NCBI RefSeq assembly: GCF_002797555.1
Contig: NZ_PGFA01000002.1
Coordinates: 725,521-789,520, forward strand
Direction: 5' to 3'
Source of the DNA: Hymenobacter chitinivorans DSM 11115
Lineage (GTDB): Bacteria > Bacteroidota > Bacteroidia > Cytophagales > Hymenobacteraceae
DNA: 64,000 nt
Part shown: piece after piece, positions 47,431 to 54,880 of the stretch
Position numbering within the stretch: the first letter of the stretch is position 1
Layout: every line of letters starts with the position of its first letter
Notes under the pieces: generated by a model
The model's database searches: none
What the model was told of the DNA's origin: nothing
The model's input: only the letters and a program-made list of their open reading frames with translations
Made by a program: the position numbers and the translations under genes

Positions 47431-49158
47431 ATGGCTAAGAAAACTGTCTCCGAAATTATTGTCGATACCCTGATTGCCGCCGGCGTAACCCGGGTCTACG
47501 GCGTGGTGGGCGACTCGCTCAATGGCATTACCGACGTTATCCGGGCCCGGGAAGGCATCGAGTGGGTGCATGTGCGCAACGAGGAAGCCGGAGCCTTTGC
47601 CGCCGGGGCCGAGGCTCACGTGACGGGCAGCCTGGCCGTGTGCGCCGGCTCCTGCGGGCCCGGCAACACCCATTTGCTCAACGGCCTCTACGACTGCCAC
47701 CGCAGCCGGGTGCCGGTGCTGGCCATTGCCGCCCAGATTCCCAGCGTTGAAATCGGTAGCCAGTATTTTCAGGAAACCCACCCCGAAGTTACCTTCAAGG
47801 AGTGCAGCGCCTACTGTGAGCTCATCGGCCACCCCGACCAAGCCGTGCGCTGCACCGAAATAGCCATCCAGACGGCCCTGACCCAGCGCGGCGTGGCGGT
47901 GCTGGTCGTGCCCGGCGACGTTAGCCACCAGCAGGCCGAAGCCCCCGAGCCCCGCCTGCCGGTGCTGCGCAGCAAAGCCACCCTGGTGCCCGGCATTGAG
48001 GAGTTGCGGGCTGCCGCCGACTTGCTCAACACCAGCGCCAAAGTCACCATTATGGCCGGGGCCGGCTGCGCCCAGGCCCACGCCGAGCTGCTGCAAGTGG
48101 CCGAAATGCTGGGCGCGCCTGTCGTCCATGCCCTGCGCGGCAAAGAGTACGTGGAGCCCAACAACCCCTACGACGTGGGAATGAGCGGCCTGCTGGGCTT
48201 CACTTCCGGCTACGAGGCCCTGATGGTCGCCGACGCCATGCTCATGCTCGGCACCGATTTTCCCTACGTCCAGTTTCTGCCCCAGGAAGCCCGCACCGTG
48301 CAGGTCGACGTGCGCGGCGAGCATATCGGCCGCCGCGCCCGGGTCGAAGTGGGCCTCATTGGCGACGTGGCCGCGACGCTGCAGGCTTTGCTGCCCTTGC
48401 TGAATCATAAGTCGGACCGCCGCCACCTGGAAAAGGCCCTCGACCATTACCGGGAAGCCCGCCGGGACCTCGACGAGCTGGCCACCGGGGAAGCTGGCGA
48501 CACGAGCATGCACCCGCAGTACGTGGCCCGTTTGCTGAATGAGCAGGCCGCCGAAGACGCCATTTTCACCTGCGACGTAGGCACGCCCACCATCTGGGCC
48601 GCCCGGTATCTACAGTTTAATGGCAAGCGCCGCCTCGTGGGCTCCTTCAACCACGGCAGCATGGCCAACGCCATGCCCCAGGCCCTGGGCGCCCAGCTGG
48701 CCTTTCCCGGACGTCAGGTTATTGCCCTGGCCGGCGACGGAGGCTTTGCCATGCTCATGGGCGAGCTGCTGACGCTGAAGCAACTCAACACCCCGGTCAA
48801 AGTCGTCATCTTCAACAACAACAGCCTGGCCTTCGTGGAGCTGGAAATGAAGGCCTCGGGCATCCTGCAGTACGGCACCGATTTGGAAAATCCCAACTTC
48901 GCGGCCCTGGCCGAAGCGGCCGGCATCCGTGGCATCCGCGTCACCGACCCCGCCGACTTGCCCGCCGCCCTGGCCGAAATGCTGGCCCACCCCGGCCCGG
49001 TTATCCTCGACGCGGTAGTGAAGCGCACCGAGCTATCCATGCCGCCCACCATTCAGAAAGAGCAGGTGCTCGGCTTCAGCCTCTACACGCTCAAGGCCAT
49101 TATGAGCGGCCGGGGCGACGAAGTGCTGGAGCTGGCCAAAACCAATCTGCTGCGGTAA
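47431..49158 (+). CDS. poxB: Thiamine-diphosphate enzyme, pyruvate dehydrogenase (quinone)/PoxB-like
   Basis: The 575-residue protein has the three domains of the pyruvate oxidase group: an N-terminal PYR domain with RVYGVVGDSLNGITDVI and the activating glutamate in NEEAGAFAAGAEAH, a central FAD-type domain, and a C-terminal PP domain with the ThDP motif LAGDGGFAMLMGEL...NNN. The C-terminal VLELAKTNLLR matches the lipid-binding tail of PoxB. It should oxidise pyruvate to acetate and CO2 and pass electrons to the membrane quinone pool. Acetolactate synthase-type relatives cannot be fully excluded. Confidence 0.93.
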   Translation: MAKKTVSEIIVDTLIAAGVTRVYGVVGDSLNGITDVIRAREGIEWVHVRNEEAGAFAAGAEAHVTGSLAVCAGSCGPGNTHLLNGLYDCHRSRVPVLAIAAQIPSVEIGSQYFQETHPEVTFKECSAYCELIGHPDQAVRCTEIAIQTALTQRGVAVLVVPGDVSHQQAEAPEPRLPVLRSKATLVPGIEELRAAADLLNTSAKVTIMAGAGCAQAHAELLQVAEMLGAPVVHALRGKEYVEPNNPYDVGMSGLLGFTSGYEALMVADAMLMLGTDFPYVQFLPQEARTVQVDVRGEHIGRRARVEVGLIGDVAATLQALLPLLNHKSDRRHLEKALDHYREARRDLDELATGEAGDTSMHPQYVARLLNEQAAEDAIFTCDVGTPTIWAARYLQFNGKRRLVGSFNHGSMANAMPQALGAQLAFPGRQVIALAGDGGFAMLMGELLTLKQLNTPVKVVIFNNNSLAFVELEMKASGILQYGTDLENPNFAALAEAAGIRGIRVTDPADLPAALAEMLAHPGPVILDAVVKRTELSMPPTIQKEQVLGFSLYTLKAIMSGRGDEVLELAKTNLLR

Positions 49159-49551
49159 CACAACTGCTGGGGTTGTTTCGTCTGTCATCCTGAGCCCGGC
49201 GAAGGACCTTCCTCATCTAAGTGACAACGCTGCTGCAACGTGCTCCAGCCCTTCATCAGCCCGGCAGGAAAGAGCTTGAGCACATGGGCATAACCTACAG
49301 GGTGCTAGGGGAGGAAGGCGCTTCACTGGGCTCAGGATGACAGGCGAATAATACAAATGCTTTGCCCGTACCACCGAAAACCTGTACTTGCCCCAAACCC
49401 AACCGTCACTGACCTTCCTGCTTCGGAATTGAACAATATTCCTGCGGATATATGTTAATTCCCAGCAGCCGGCTGCGGCCAAACCGCGTCGGTTGCGTTT
49501 ATTTGCTCTTCCCGCTTATCGGCGGCTTTCTAGTCGCCCGCCCGCTCATCC
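49159..49551. other. Intergenic region with a MITE-like element
   Basis: This 393-bp gap holds no gene that I can support. Its first part is filled by the TGTCATCCTGAGC inverted repeat element (49182-49343). The remaining 200 bp before the SirB1-type gene show nothing recognisable. Confidence 0.7.
49182..49343. repeat. TGTCATCCTGAGC inverted-repeat element
   Basis: CTGTCATCCTGAGCCC (49182-49197) and its exact complement at 49328-49343 form 16-bp perfect ends that extend, with few mismatches, to about 33 bp (49182-49214 and 49311-49343). The TGTCATCCTGAGC end is one I know as a widespread intergenic repeat in Bacteroidetes and other genomes. It lies between the poxB stop and the next gene. 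Confidence 0.85.
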
Positions 49552-50439
49552 ATGACCAACAAAGAAATTAAAGCCCTTATATCCCTGCTGGACGATCCGG
49601 AAATTGCCCCGCAGATTCAGGACCGCATCCAGACGCTGGGCGAGAGTATTATCCCGTTTTTAGAAGAATCGTGGGAGGAAAGCCTCGATCCGCAGCAGCA
49701 GCAGCGCCTCGAGGATCTGATTCATAACCTGCAGTTCGACGGCCTGCAGCAGCGCCTGCGGGTGTGGCGCGACTCGGGCGGCGAAAACCTGCTCGAGGGC
49801 ATGTGGCTGCTCAACTCCTACCAGTATCCCGACGCCGACCTGCAGGCCCTGAACCGCGCCATTGAGCAGCTGCGCTTCGAAGTCTGGACCTTGCTGCGCC
49901 CCGATATGCACCCCGCCGACCAGGTGCAGGCCCTGAACTACGTGCTGTTTCGCACCCATAAGTTTGCCGCCAACACCCAGAATTTCCACTCCCCGGCCAA
50001 CTCCATGCTCCACCTGGTGCTGGAAACCCGGCGGGGAAACCCGCTGACGCTCTGCGTAATCTACCTGCTGGTGGCCCAGCGCCTGAATCTGCCGATTTAC
50101 GGGGTGAACCTGCCCAACCTCTTCGTGCTGACCTTCCAGCCCCAGGACAAGACGTTTCCGGCATTCTACATCAACTGCTACAACCGCGGCCTGATCCTGT
50201 CACGCACCGACATTGAGCACTACGTAGCCCAGCTCAACCTCTCGTCCAACGACATCTTTTTCGAGCCCTGTTCCCACCTCGACATCGTGCGCCGCGCCCT
50301 GCGCAACCTGATGCTCAGCTTCGAGAAGATGCAGGAACCCGCCAAATCCGCCGAAGTGGGCAAGCTGCTAGCCATCCTCACCGACGAAAGCGGCAACGTG
50401 ACGGACAGCGCAACAAGCGCCGAAGACGACGAGGAGTAA
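49552..50439 (+). CDS. SirB1-type transglutaminase-like protein
   Basis: The 295-residue protein starts MTNKEIKALISLLDDPEIAP and has the core SirB1 domain: LLEGMWLLNSYQYPDADLQA, ALNYVLFRTHKFAANTQNF, TRRGNPLTLCVIYLLVAQRL. The last block holds the cysteine (TLCVIYLL) that corresponds to the transglutaminase-fold nucleophile, followed by the His/Asp region near YGVNLPNLFVL. The biochemical role of the family is not established. It is cytoplasmic. The C-terminus is acidic. Confidence 0.88.
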   Translation: MTNKEIKALISLLDDPEIAPQIQDRIQTLGESIIPFLEESWEESLDPQQQQRLEDLIHNLQFDGLQQRLRVWRDSGGENLLEGMWLLNSYQYPDADLQALNRAIEQLRFEVWTLLRPDMHPADQVQALNYVLFRTHKFAANTQNFHSPANSMLHLVLETRRGNPLTLCVIYLLVAQRLNLPIYGVNLPNLFVLTFQPQDKTFPAFYINCYNRGLILSRTDIEHYVAQLNLSSNDIFFEPCSHLDIVRRALRNLMLSFEKMQEPAKSAEVGKLLAILTDESGNVTDSATSAEDDEE

Positions 50440-50483
50440 AGCAATGGGTTGCAAAACAGGCCATTGCAAAGCGGGACGAAGCC

Positions 50484-50557
50484 ATCCGTCCTCTGAAATG
50501 TAGCAAGCTCTTTAAGATGAAAAGCCCTCAATCGTTGGTACGGTTGAGGGCTTTCTG
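50484..50557. repeat. 74-nt terminator-linked element, copy 2
   Basis: It has the same length and the same conserved blocks as copy 1 at 32253-32326: ATCCGTCCTCTGAAA, AGCT, AAAAGCCCT and AGGGCTTTCTG. The stem bases differ between the copies but remain complementary, a covariation that points to a conserved RNA hairpin. Confidence 0.78.
50521..50554. terminator. Terminator between SirB1-type and redoxin genes
   Basis: AAAGCCCTCAA (50521-50531) pairs with TTGAGGGCTTT (50544-50554), perfect over 11 bp with a 12-nt loop. It can serve both converging genes. Confidence 0.82.
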
Positions 50558-50622
50558 ATAAAAGGCCGGTTGAAATTAGCAGAGGACGGATGGCTTCGTT
50601 CCTCGCACGGACCGGCGTCAGG

Positions 50623-51234
50623 TTACGGCTTTTTAATCAGGCAGCCGGCGGCGCGCTTATCGGGGACACCGGCGGGGCGGCCGGCCAGGAGGTTATCCAG
50701 CACCTGAGCCACGTATTTTTCCTTGGCGTAGGCTTCCACCTGGGCGTTGTCGTCGATGGCGCCTTTGTAGCGAATCACGAAGCCCGCGCCGGAGGGCTCC
50801 AGCACCACGGCTTCGGGCGTTTTGGTGGCCCCCAGCAGCGCGCTTACCTTCTGGCCTTCGTCGGTGAGGTAGGGGTAATCCGAGGCGCCGGTGGTTTTCA
50901 TCTTCAGCTTCTCCGCGTCGGATGCATCGGCGGTGGCTTCCAGGTTGATGGGCGTATTGATGAAGAGGAACTGCACGCCCCGGCCACTGTAGGCCGAGTT
51001 CAGGGCATTGAGGCGGTTCTGGTAAAGCTTGGAAAAGGCGCAGTTGGGATTCACGAATACTACCACCACGGCCTTGTTCTTGGCGTAGCTGCTGAGCGTG
51101 ACCGTGGCGTTGGTAGGGCTTTGCAGGCTGAAGTCACTGACCGTGCGGCCGTCCTGGGCGCGGGCCACGCCCACGGCCAAAGCGGAAAAAACCAGGGCTA
51201 CGGCGGCAATAAGGGAAATTCGGCGAAAGGTCAT
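50623..51234 (-). CDS. Secreted redoxin/thioredoxin-fold protein
   Basis: The 203-residue protein has a signal peptide (MTFRRISLIAAVALVFSALA) cut near RAQD. The AhpC/TSA-like fold shows VSDFSLQSPTNATVTLSSYA, then AVVVVFVNPNCAFSKLYQNR. Where thioredoxins have CxxC this one has a single cysteine, NPNCAFS (residue 65), and another near the C-terminus (AAGCLIKK, residue 199). It may use a one-cysteine or C-terminal resolving mechanism. It should act in the periplasm. The phosphopantetheinyl transferase gene lies 14 bp upstream on the same strand. Confidence 0.85.
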   Translation of the reverse strand: MTFRRISLIAAVALVFSALAVGVARAQDGRTVSDFSLQSPTNATVTLSSYAKNKAVVVVFVNPNCAFSKLYQNRLNALNSAYSGRGVQFLFINTPINLEATADASDAEKLKMKTTGASDYPYLTDEGQKVSALLGATKTPEAVVLEPSGAGFVIRYKGAIDDNAQVEAYAKEKYVAQVLDNLLAGRPAGVPDKRAAGCLIKKP

Positions 51235-51248
51235 GTAGGGGGCGAAAG

Positions 51249-51917
51249 TCAGAAGGAGGGAGGCCGCGCGTCTTCCACGCAGTAAGTCAGCACGTAGTCG
51301 GGGGCGGGGCGCTGGTAGTGAATCTGGTGTTGGCTGCGAGAGTTTTCTAACAGCAGGTGCCCCGTCAACACACCTGCCTCCCGCAGCTCAAACGGGTTGA
51401 GCCGAATTTGCTCTTTAAACACCAGGCCCCGGCGGCTGTGTAGCTTATAGAGCGTCTCTTTGGCACTCCAGTAGAGACTGTGTTTGGCTACATCGTCGCC
51501 GGTGTTGGCTAGCTCGTCTTTCGATAAAAACCGGGGAGCCAACATTTGCGCTTTGGTGCGAATCAGTTCAATATCTGTGCCAACGCGCCCGTGGGTAGCC
51601 ACGATGCCCGCCAGCCACTGGCCCGAGTGCGACAAGGAAACGGCGTAATCCGGTAGCTGCTCGAAGTAGGGGCGGCCGTTTTCGTCGTTGCGCAGCACGG
51701 CCCGGGCCTGCGGATTTACTTCGGCAAGTAGGGCGTGGGCCAATGCCCGGCCGCCGAGCCACTGCAGGGTCCGGGCCTCGTCGCGGGCCGTGGGCTGGAG
51801 TTGGCTGTAGATTTCGGGCCGCGGTACCTGGTTCAGCAATTCGGCGGGCTGCTCCGTCAGCTGCCACAGCCCCAGCAGGGCGTGGTCGGAAAGCGGCGTG
51901 ACGGAGTGCAGGGGCAT
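51249..51917 (-). CDS. 4'-phosphopantetheinyl transferase (Sfp type)
   Basis: The 222-residue enzyme has the Mg2+ and CoA-binding motifs of the Sfp group: RVGTDIELI and LYWSAKETLYKLHSRRGLVF. It moves the 4'-phosphopantetheine of CoA to a serine on acyl, peptidyl or aryl carrier proteins. The Sfp-like length suggests that it can serve secondary-metabolite carrier proteins as well as fatty acid ones, but no such cluster is in this window. It precedes the redoxin gene by 14 bp, so the two are co-transcribed. Confidence 0.93.
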   Translation of the reverse strand: MPLHSVTPLSDHALLGLWQLTEQPAELLNQVPRPEIYSQLQPTARDEARTLQWLGGRALAHALLAEVNPQARAVLRNDENGRPYFEQLPDYAVSLSHSGQWLAGIVATHGRVGTDIELIRTKAQMLAPRFLSKDELANTGDDVAKHSLYWSAKETLYKLHSRRGLVFKEQIRLNPFELREAGVLTGHLLLENSRSQHQIHYQRPAPDYVLTYCVEDARPPSF

Positions 51918-52033
51918 AACGGGATAAACGGGAGCGGCGCCCGGGCAGATTGGCGGCCCGCAAATAAAGAGAAGTACAAAGGCTAGAAGCCCGGCTGAAG
52001 GCTAAGCAACGCGCGGCCTCGTCAAAACTGGCG

Positions 52034-52041
52034 TATTTTTG
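52034..52041 (+). promoter_or_regulatory. Probable -7 promoter element for the WD40 gene
   Basis: TATTTTTG matches TAnnTTTG 22 nt before the ATG at 52064. No -33 box is recognised. Confidence 0.45.
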
Positions 52042-52063
52042 CCCTAAATCCTAACCCAAGCCC

Positions 52064-52996
52064 ATGCCGCTGCTGTATCGTCCGGAGGTTCACAAACTTG
52101 CCACCCTGAGTGGGCACCACGACTGCGTGTACGCCCTGACCGGCGACCCGGCCCAGCCCGTGGTGTACTCGGCCGGCTCCGACGGCTTCGTGGTGGCCTG
52201 GAACACCGAGCAGCCCGAGCAGGACGGCGAATTAGTGGCCCGGGTTGAAAACTCGGTGTACGCCCTGCGCTACGTGCCCGGCCGCCACCTGCTGCTCATT
52301 GGTCACAACTTCCAGGGTTTGCAGGTGATTGACTTAACCCAGAAAAAGCTGGTGCACGCCACGGCCCTGCCGCCGTTGGCCATCTTCGATATTGCCTATT
52401 CGGAGCCGCGGCAGCGCATCTACGTGGCCCTGGCCGACGGCACGCTGGCCGTGCTGGATGCCCAGGATTTCCGGTTGCTGCAGCTGCTGCGCCTCTCCGA
52501 GAAAAACCTGCGCTGCCTGGCCCTGCACGAAGAGCGCGGGGAACTGGCCGTGGGCGGCAGCGACCAGCTCATCCGGGTGCTCGACGCCGACACGCTGGCC
52601 GTGAAATACACCCTGGAAGGCTCTACCAACTCGGTGTTTACCGCCGCCTACTCGCCCGACGGCCGCTGGCTGCTCACGGCCGGCCGCGACGCCCACTTGC
52701 GCATCTGGGACGTGCAGCACGATTACCGGGAGCAGCAGACCATTATTGCCCACCTGTTTGCCATCAACCACGTGGCCTACAGCCCCGACGGGCAGTTTTT
52801 TGCCACCTGCAGCATGGATAAATCCATTAAGCTCTGGGAGGCCGACGGCTTCCGGCTCCTGCGCGTGCTCGACCGGGCCCGGCACGCCGGCCACGGCACC
52901 TCGGTCAACAAGTTATTTTGGTCCGGACCGCGGAAACGGCTAGTTTCGTGTAGCGACGACCGCAGCCTGGCGGTTTGGCAGCTTGGTAACGAATAG
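52064..52996 (+). CDS. WD40-repeat protein
   Basis: The 310-residue protein is made of about seven WD40 repeats, for example LSGHHDCVYALTGDPAQPVV, DGFVVAWNTEQ, VFTAAYSPDGRWLLTAGRD, HLRIWDVQHD, HVAYSPDGQFFATCSMDKS and LVSCSDDRSLAVWQL. These form one beta-propeller that serves as a protein-interaction platform. It has no signal peptide, so it is cytoplasmic. Partners are unknown. The DivIVA-like gene follows on the same strand. Confidence 0.92.
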   Translation: MPLLYRPEVHKLATLSGHHDCVYALTGDPAQPVVYSAGSDGFVVAWNTEQPEQDGELVARVENSVYALRYVPGRHLLLIGHNFQGLQVIDLTQKKLVHATALPPLAIFDIAYSEPRQRIYVALADGTLAVLDAQDFRLLQLLRLSEKNLRCLALHEERGELAVGGSDQLIRVLDADTLAVKYTLEGSTNSVFTAAYSPDGRWLLTAGRDAHLRIWDVQHDYREQQTIIAHLFAINHVAYSPDGQFFATCSMDKSIKLWEADGFRLLRVLDRARHAGHGTSVNKLFWSGPRKRLVSCSDDRSLAVWQLGNE

Positions 52997-53110
52997 GGGA
53001 GCAGCAGCGGTAGAAAAAGGAAAATGGCCCGTCGGTCTTGGCCCCGAGCTCCACTGAACTACGCACTTCCCTACGCAGTACCGAAATCTTATTACCCCCC
53101 CTCGTCTCCC

Positions 53111-54136
53111 ATGAAAATTACCGCCCTCGATATCCGGCAGAAAACCTTTGAAAAAGCCTTCCGCGGCCTCAACAAAGAAGAAGTAGAAGCATTTCTGGTA
53201 ACTCTCTCGCAGCAGTGGGAGCGGATGGGCGACGAAAACCGGGAGCTGCGCCTCAAGCTGGAGCACGCCACCCAGGAAGTAAGCAAGATGCGGGAAGTGG
53301 AAACCTCGCTCTACCGCACCCTGAAAACGGCCGAGGACACCGGCAACAGCATCACCGAGCAGGCCCAGCGCGAGGCCGAGCTGCGCGTGCGCGAGGCCCA
53401 GCTCAAGGCCGAGCAGCTCCTGGCCGATGCCCGCCAGAAAGCCCGGCAGGTGATGGACGATGCCTACAAGCAGGCCGAAAAGACGGTGGGCGAGATGAAA
53501 ACCGAAGTCAACGGGCTGGGCCAGGAGTGCCAGCGCCTGGAAGGGCAGCTCGAAGGCCTCGTGCGGGATTTGCAGCGCCTGGCCAACGATACGCTCGACA
53601 AGGTGGAAAAAGTAAAAGCTCGGCCGAAAACCGAGGCGGCGGCCATCCTTTCCCGGGCCGCTAGCGTAAAGGTGAGCAAACCTGAATCCTCACCCGAAAC
53701 CGATACTGCCATGTACGTAGGCTCAGCTTCTTCCTCTTCCGTAGCCGCCGTAGCGGGTGCTACTGCTGCCACTGCCGGCGGCGTAGCCCTGCGCGACACC
53801 GCCCCCGCCGCCCGACCCATCGGGCCGCAGCCCGGCAGCTACAACCCCAAGCCCGGTCAGCAGCCCGACCCCGGTGCTCCGGCCCAGACGCCCGGCCCCG
53901 ACATTGAGCCCATGCGTACCCCCAACGAAAACCCCGGCCACGTCGACCCTTCGCGCATCTATAACCCCGAGCCTTCCCGCGTGCCCGACCCCACCGGCCC
54001 TCGTATCGAGCCCACGGCCCCGGATATTCAGCCCATTGGCCCCGGCCACCCCGAAATCACCCAGCCTTCGCCCGCTACGCACCCGGGCATGGCCGCCGCT
54101 ACAGCCGCTGAAAAGTCCTTCTTCGACGAAATCTAA
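53111..54136 (+). CDS. DivIVA-domain protein
   Basis: The 341-residue protein starts at ATG 53111 (MKITALDIRQKTFEKAFRGL), the N-terminal membrane-binding DivIVA motif. A coiled coil runs from about residue 30 to 190 (NKEEVEAFLVTLSQQWERMG, EQLLADARQKARQVMDDAYK). The last 150 residues are a Pro-rich, Ala-containing, probably disordered tail with PxPSRVPDPTGP-like repeats. DivIVA proteins mark curved membrane at poles or septa; in Bacteroidetes their role is little studied. The upstream in-frame extension runs through non-coding-like sequence and is not used. Confidence 0.88.
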   Translation: MKITALDIRQKTFEKAFRGLNKEEVEAFLVTLSQQWERMGDENRELRLKLEHATQEVSKMREVETSLYRTLKTAEDTGNSITEQAQREAELRVREAQLKAEQLLADARQKARQVMDDAYKQAEKTVGEMKTEVNGLGQECQRLEGQLEGLVRDLQRLANDTLDKVEKVKARPKTEAAAILSRAASVKVSKPESSPETDTAMYVGSASSSSVAAVAGATAATAGGVALRDTAPAARPIGPQPGSYNPKPGQQPDPGAPAQTPGPDIEPMRTPNENPGHVDPSRIYNPEPSRVPDPTGPRIEPTAPDIQPIGPGHPEITQPSPATHPGMAAATAAEKSFFDEI

Positions 54137-54267
54137 ACCACGGATTAGTCGGATTGTGTGTCCGATACCTAAGTAAGCCTGCCTTTCGGGGCGGGCTTTG
54201 CTGCTTTAGGAGACTACAGAATACTTTTAGCAGCTGCCTGCTAAAACCAATACTGCCGGGGTAAAAT

Positions 54268-54303
54268 ACGGCTTCACAACTCACCACCTCACCACTTCAC
54301 CAC
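54268..54303 (+). repeat. CACCTCACCACTTCAC-type repeat abutting the folB start
   Basis: The stretch before the ATG repeats CTTCACAACTCACCACCTCACCA-like units of 7-9 nt and contains no G. It is similar in composition to the right arm of the 40181-40277 repeat. Confidence 0.65.
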
Positions 54304-54675
54304 ATGGGCCAGATTGCACTGGAGGAAATGGAGTTTTTTGCCTACCACGGCTTTTTCGACGAAGAGCAGAAACTCGGCAACCGCTACACCGTCGACTTAT
54401 ACGTGGGCACCGACCTGCACGCGGCCGGTACTTCCGACGACCTGGCCGCGACGGTCAACTACGTGGAGCTCTACGGCATTGTGCAGCAGGAAATGGCGGT
54501 GCCCGCTCGCCTGCTGGAGCACGTGGGCCACCGCATTCTGGACCGGGTGCTGGCGCAGTTTGCCCACGTGAAATCGGTGAAGGTGAGCGTAGCCAAGCAC
54601 AACCCGCCGTTCGGGGGCGTCTGTGCCCGCTCCCGCGTGACGATGAAGCGCAAGCGCGGTAAGGTGCAGCCGTAA
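54304..54675 (+). CDS. folB: Dihydroneopterin aldolase
   Basis: The 123-residue enzyme makes 6-hydroxymethyl-dihydropterin from dihydroneopterin in folate synthesis. Visible motifs are FFAYHGFFDEEQKLGNRYTV with the catalytic glutamate region, TVNYVELYGIVQQEM and SVAKHNPPFGG with the catalytic lysine. It is a small octameric cytosolic enzyme. The ATG comes directly after a repeat of CACCACTTCACC type. folE, the first enzyme of the pathway, is also in the window but not nearby. Confidence 0.95.
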   Translation: MGQIALEEMEFFAYHGFFDEEQKLGNRYTVDLYVGTDLHAAGTSDDLAATVNYVELYGIVQQEMAVPARLLEHVGHRILDRVLAQFAHVKSVKVSVAKHNPPFGGVCARSRVTMKRKRGKVQP

Positions 54676-54695
54676 GATAATGTGCCCGGTCTTTT

Positions 54696-54729
54696 GCATA
54701 AAAACCAGCTTTGCGGCTGGTTTTTATGC
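54696..54729 (+). terminator. Terminator of folB
   Basis: GCATAAAAACCAGC (54696-54709) pairs with GCTGGTTTTTATGC (54716-54729), perfect over 14 bp around a 6-nt loop. Confidence 0.92.
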
Positions 54730-54786
54730 TTTTAGCCGGCTTGCAGCCGCTGGGTAACGAGGATGGGAGCCGCGGCTGAAAAGGAT

Positions 54787-54835
54787 ATACGAAATAAATC
54801 GTAGATAAAATTTGCATCTACGATTCACTTCGTAT
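54787..54835. promoter_or_regulatory. BlaI operator, first dyad (20-nt arms)
   Basis: ATACGAA...TCGTAGAT (54787-54806) and its inverted copy (54816-54835) match at 18 of 20 positions around a 9-nt centre. It overlaps the -33 box of the blaI promoter and is where the BlaI repressor should bind. Confidence 0.78.
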
Positions 54836-54842
54836 ATGTTTG
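54811..54842 (+). promoter_or_regulatory. Promoter of the blaI-blaR1 operon
   Basis: TTTG (54811-54814), 20 nt, TATGTTTG (54835-54842). It is flanked and overlapped by the operator dyads, so bound repressor would block RNA polymerase. Confidence 0.72.
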
Positions 54843-54845
54843 ATG

Positions 54846-54861
54846 TACGAAGTAGTTCGTA
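54846..54861. promoter_or_regulatory. BlaI operator, second dyad TACGAA-N4-TTCGTA
   Basis: A perfect palindrome with 6-nt arms, downstream of the -7 box and shortly before the ATG. The TACGAA core is shared with the first dyad. Confidence 0.72.
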
Positions 54862-54880
54862 TCAAGAAAAGCACCCCATT

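Larger units (their letters stand above)
50473..50602. repeat. Long inverted repeat around the second 74-nt element
   Basis: The left arm (50473-50495, GAAGCCATCCGTCCTCTG core) and the right arm (50580-50602, CAGAGGACGGATGGCTTC core) match at about 21 of 23 positions and enclose the terminator hairpin, giving a nested long stem. It lies between convergent genes. Confidence 0.82.
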
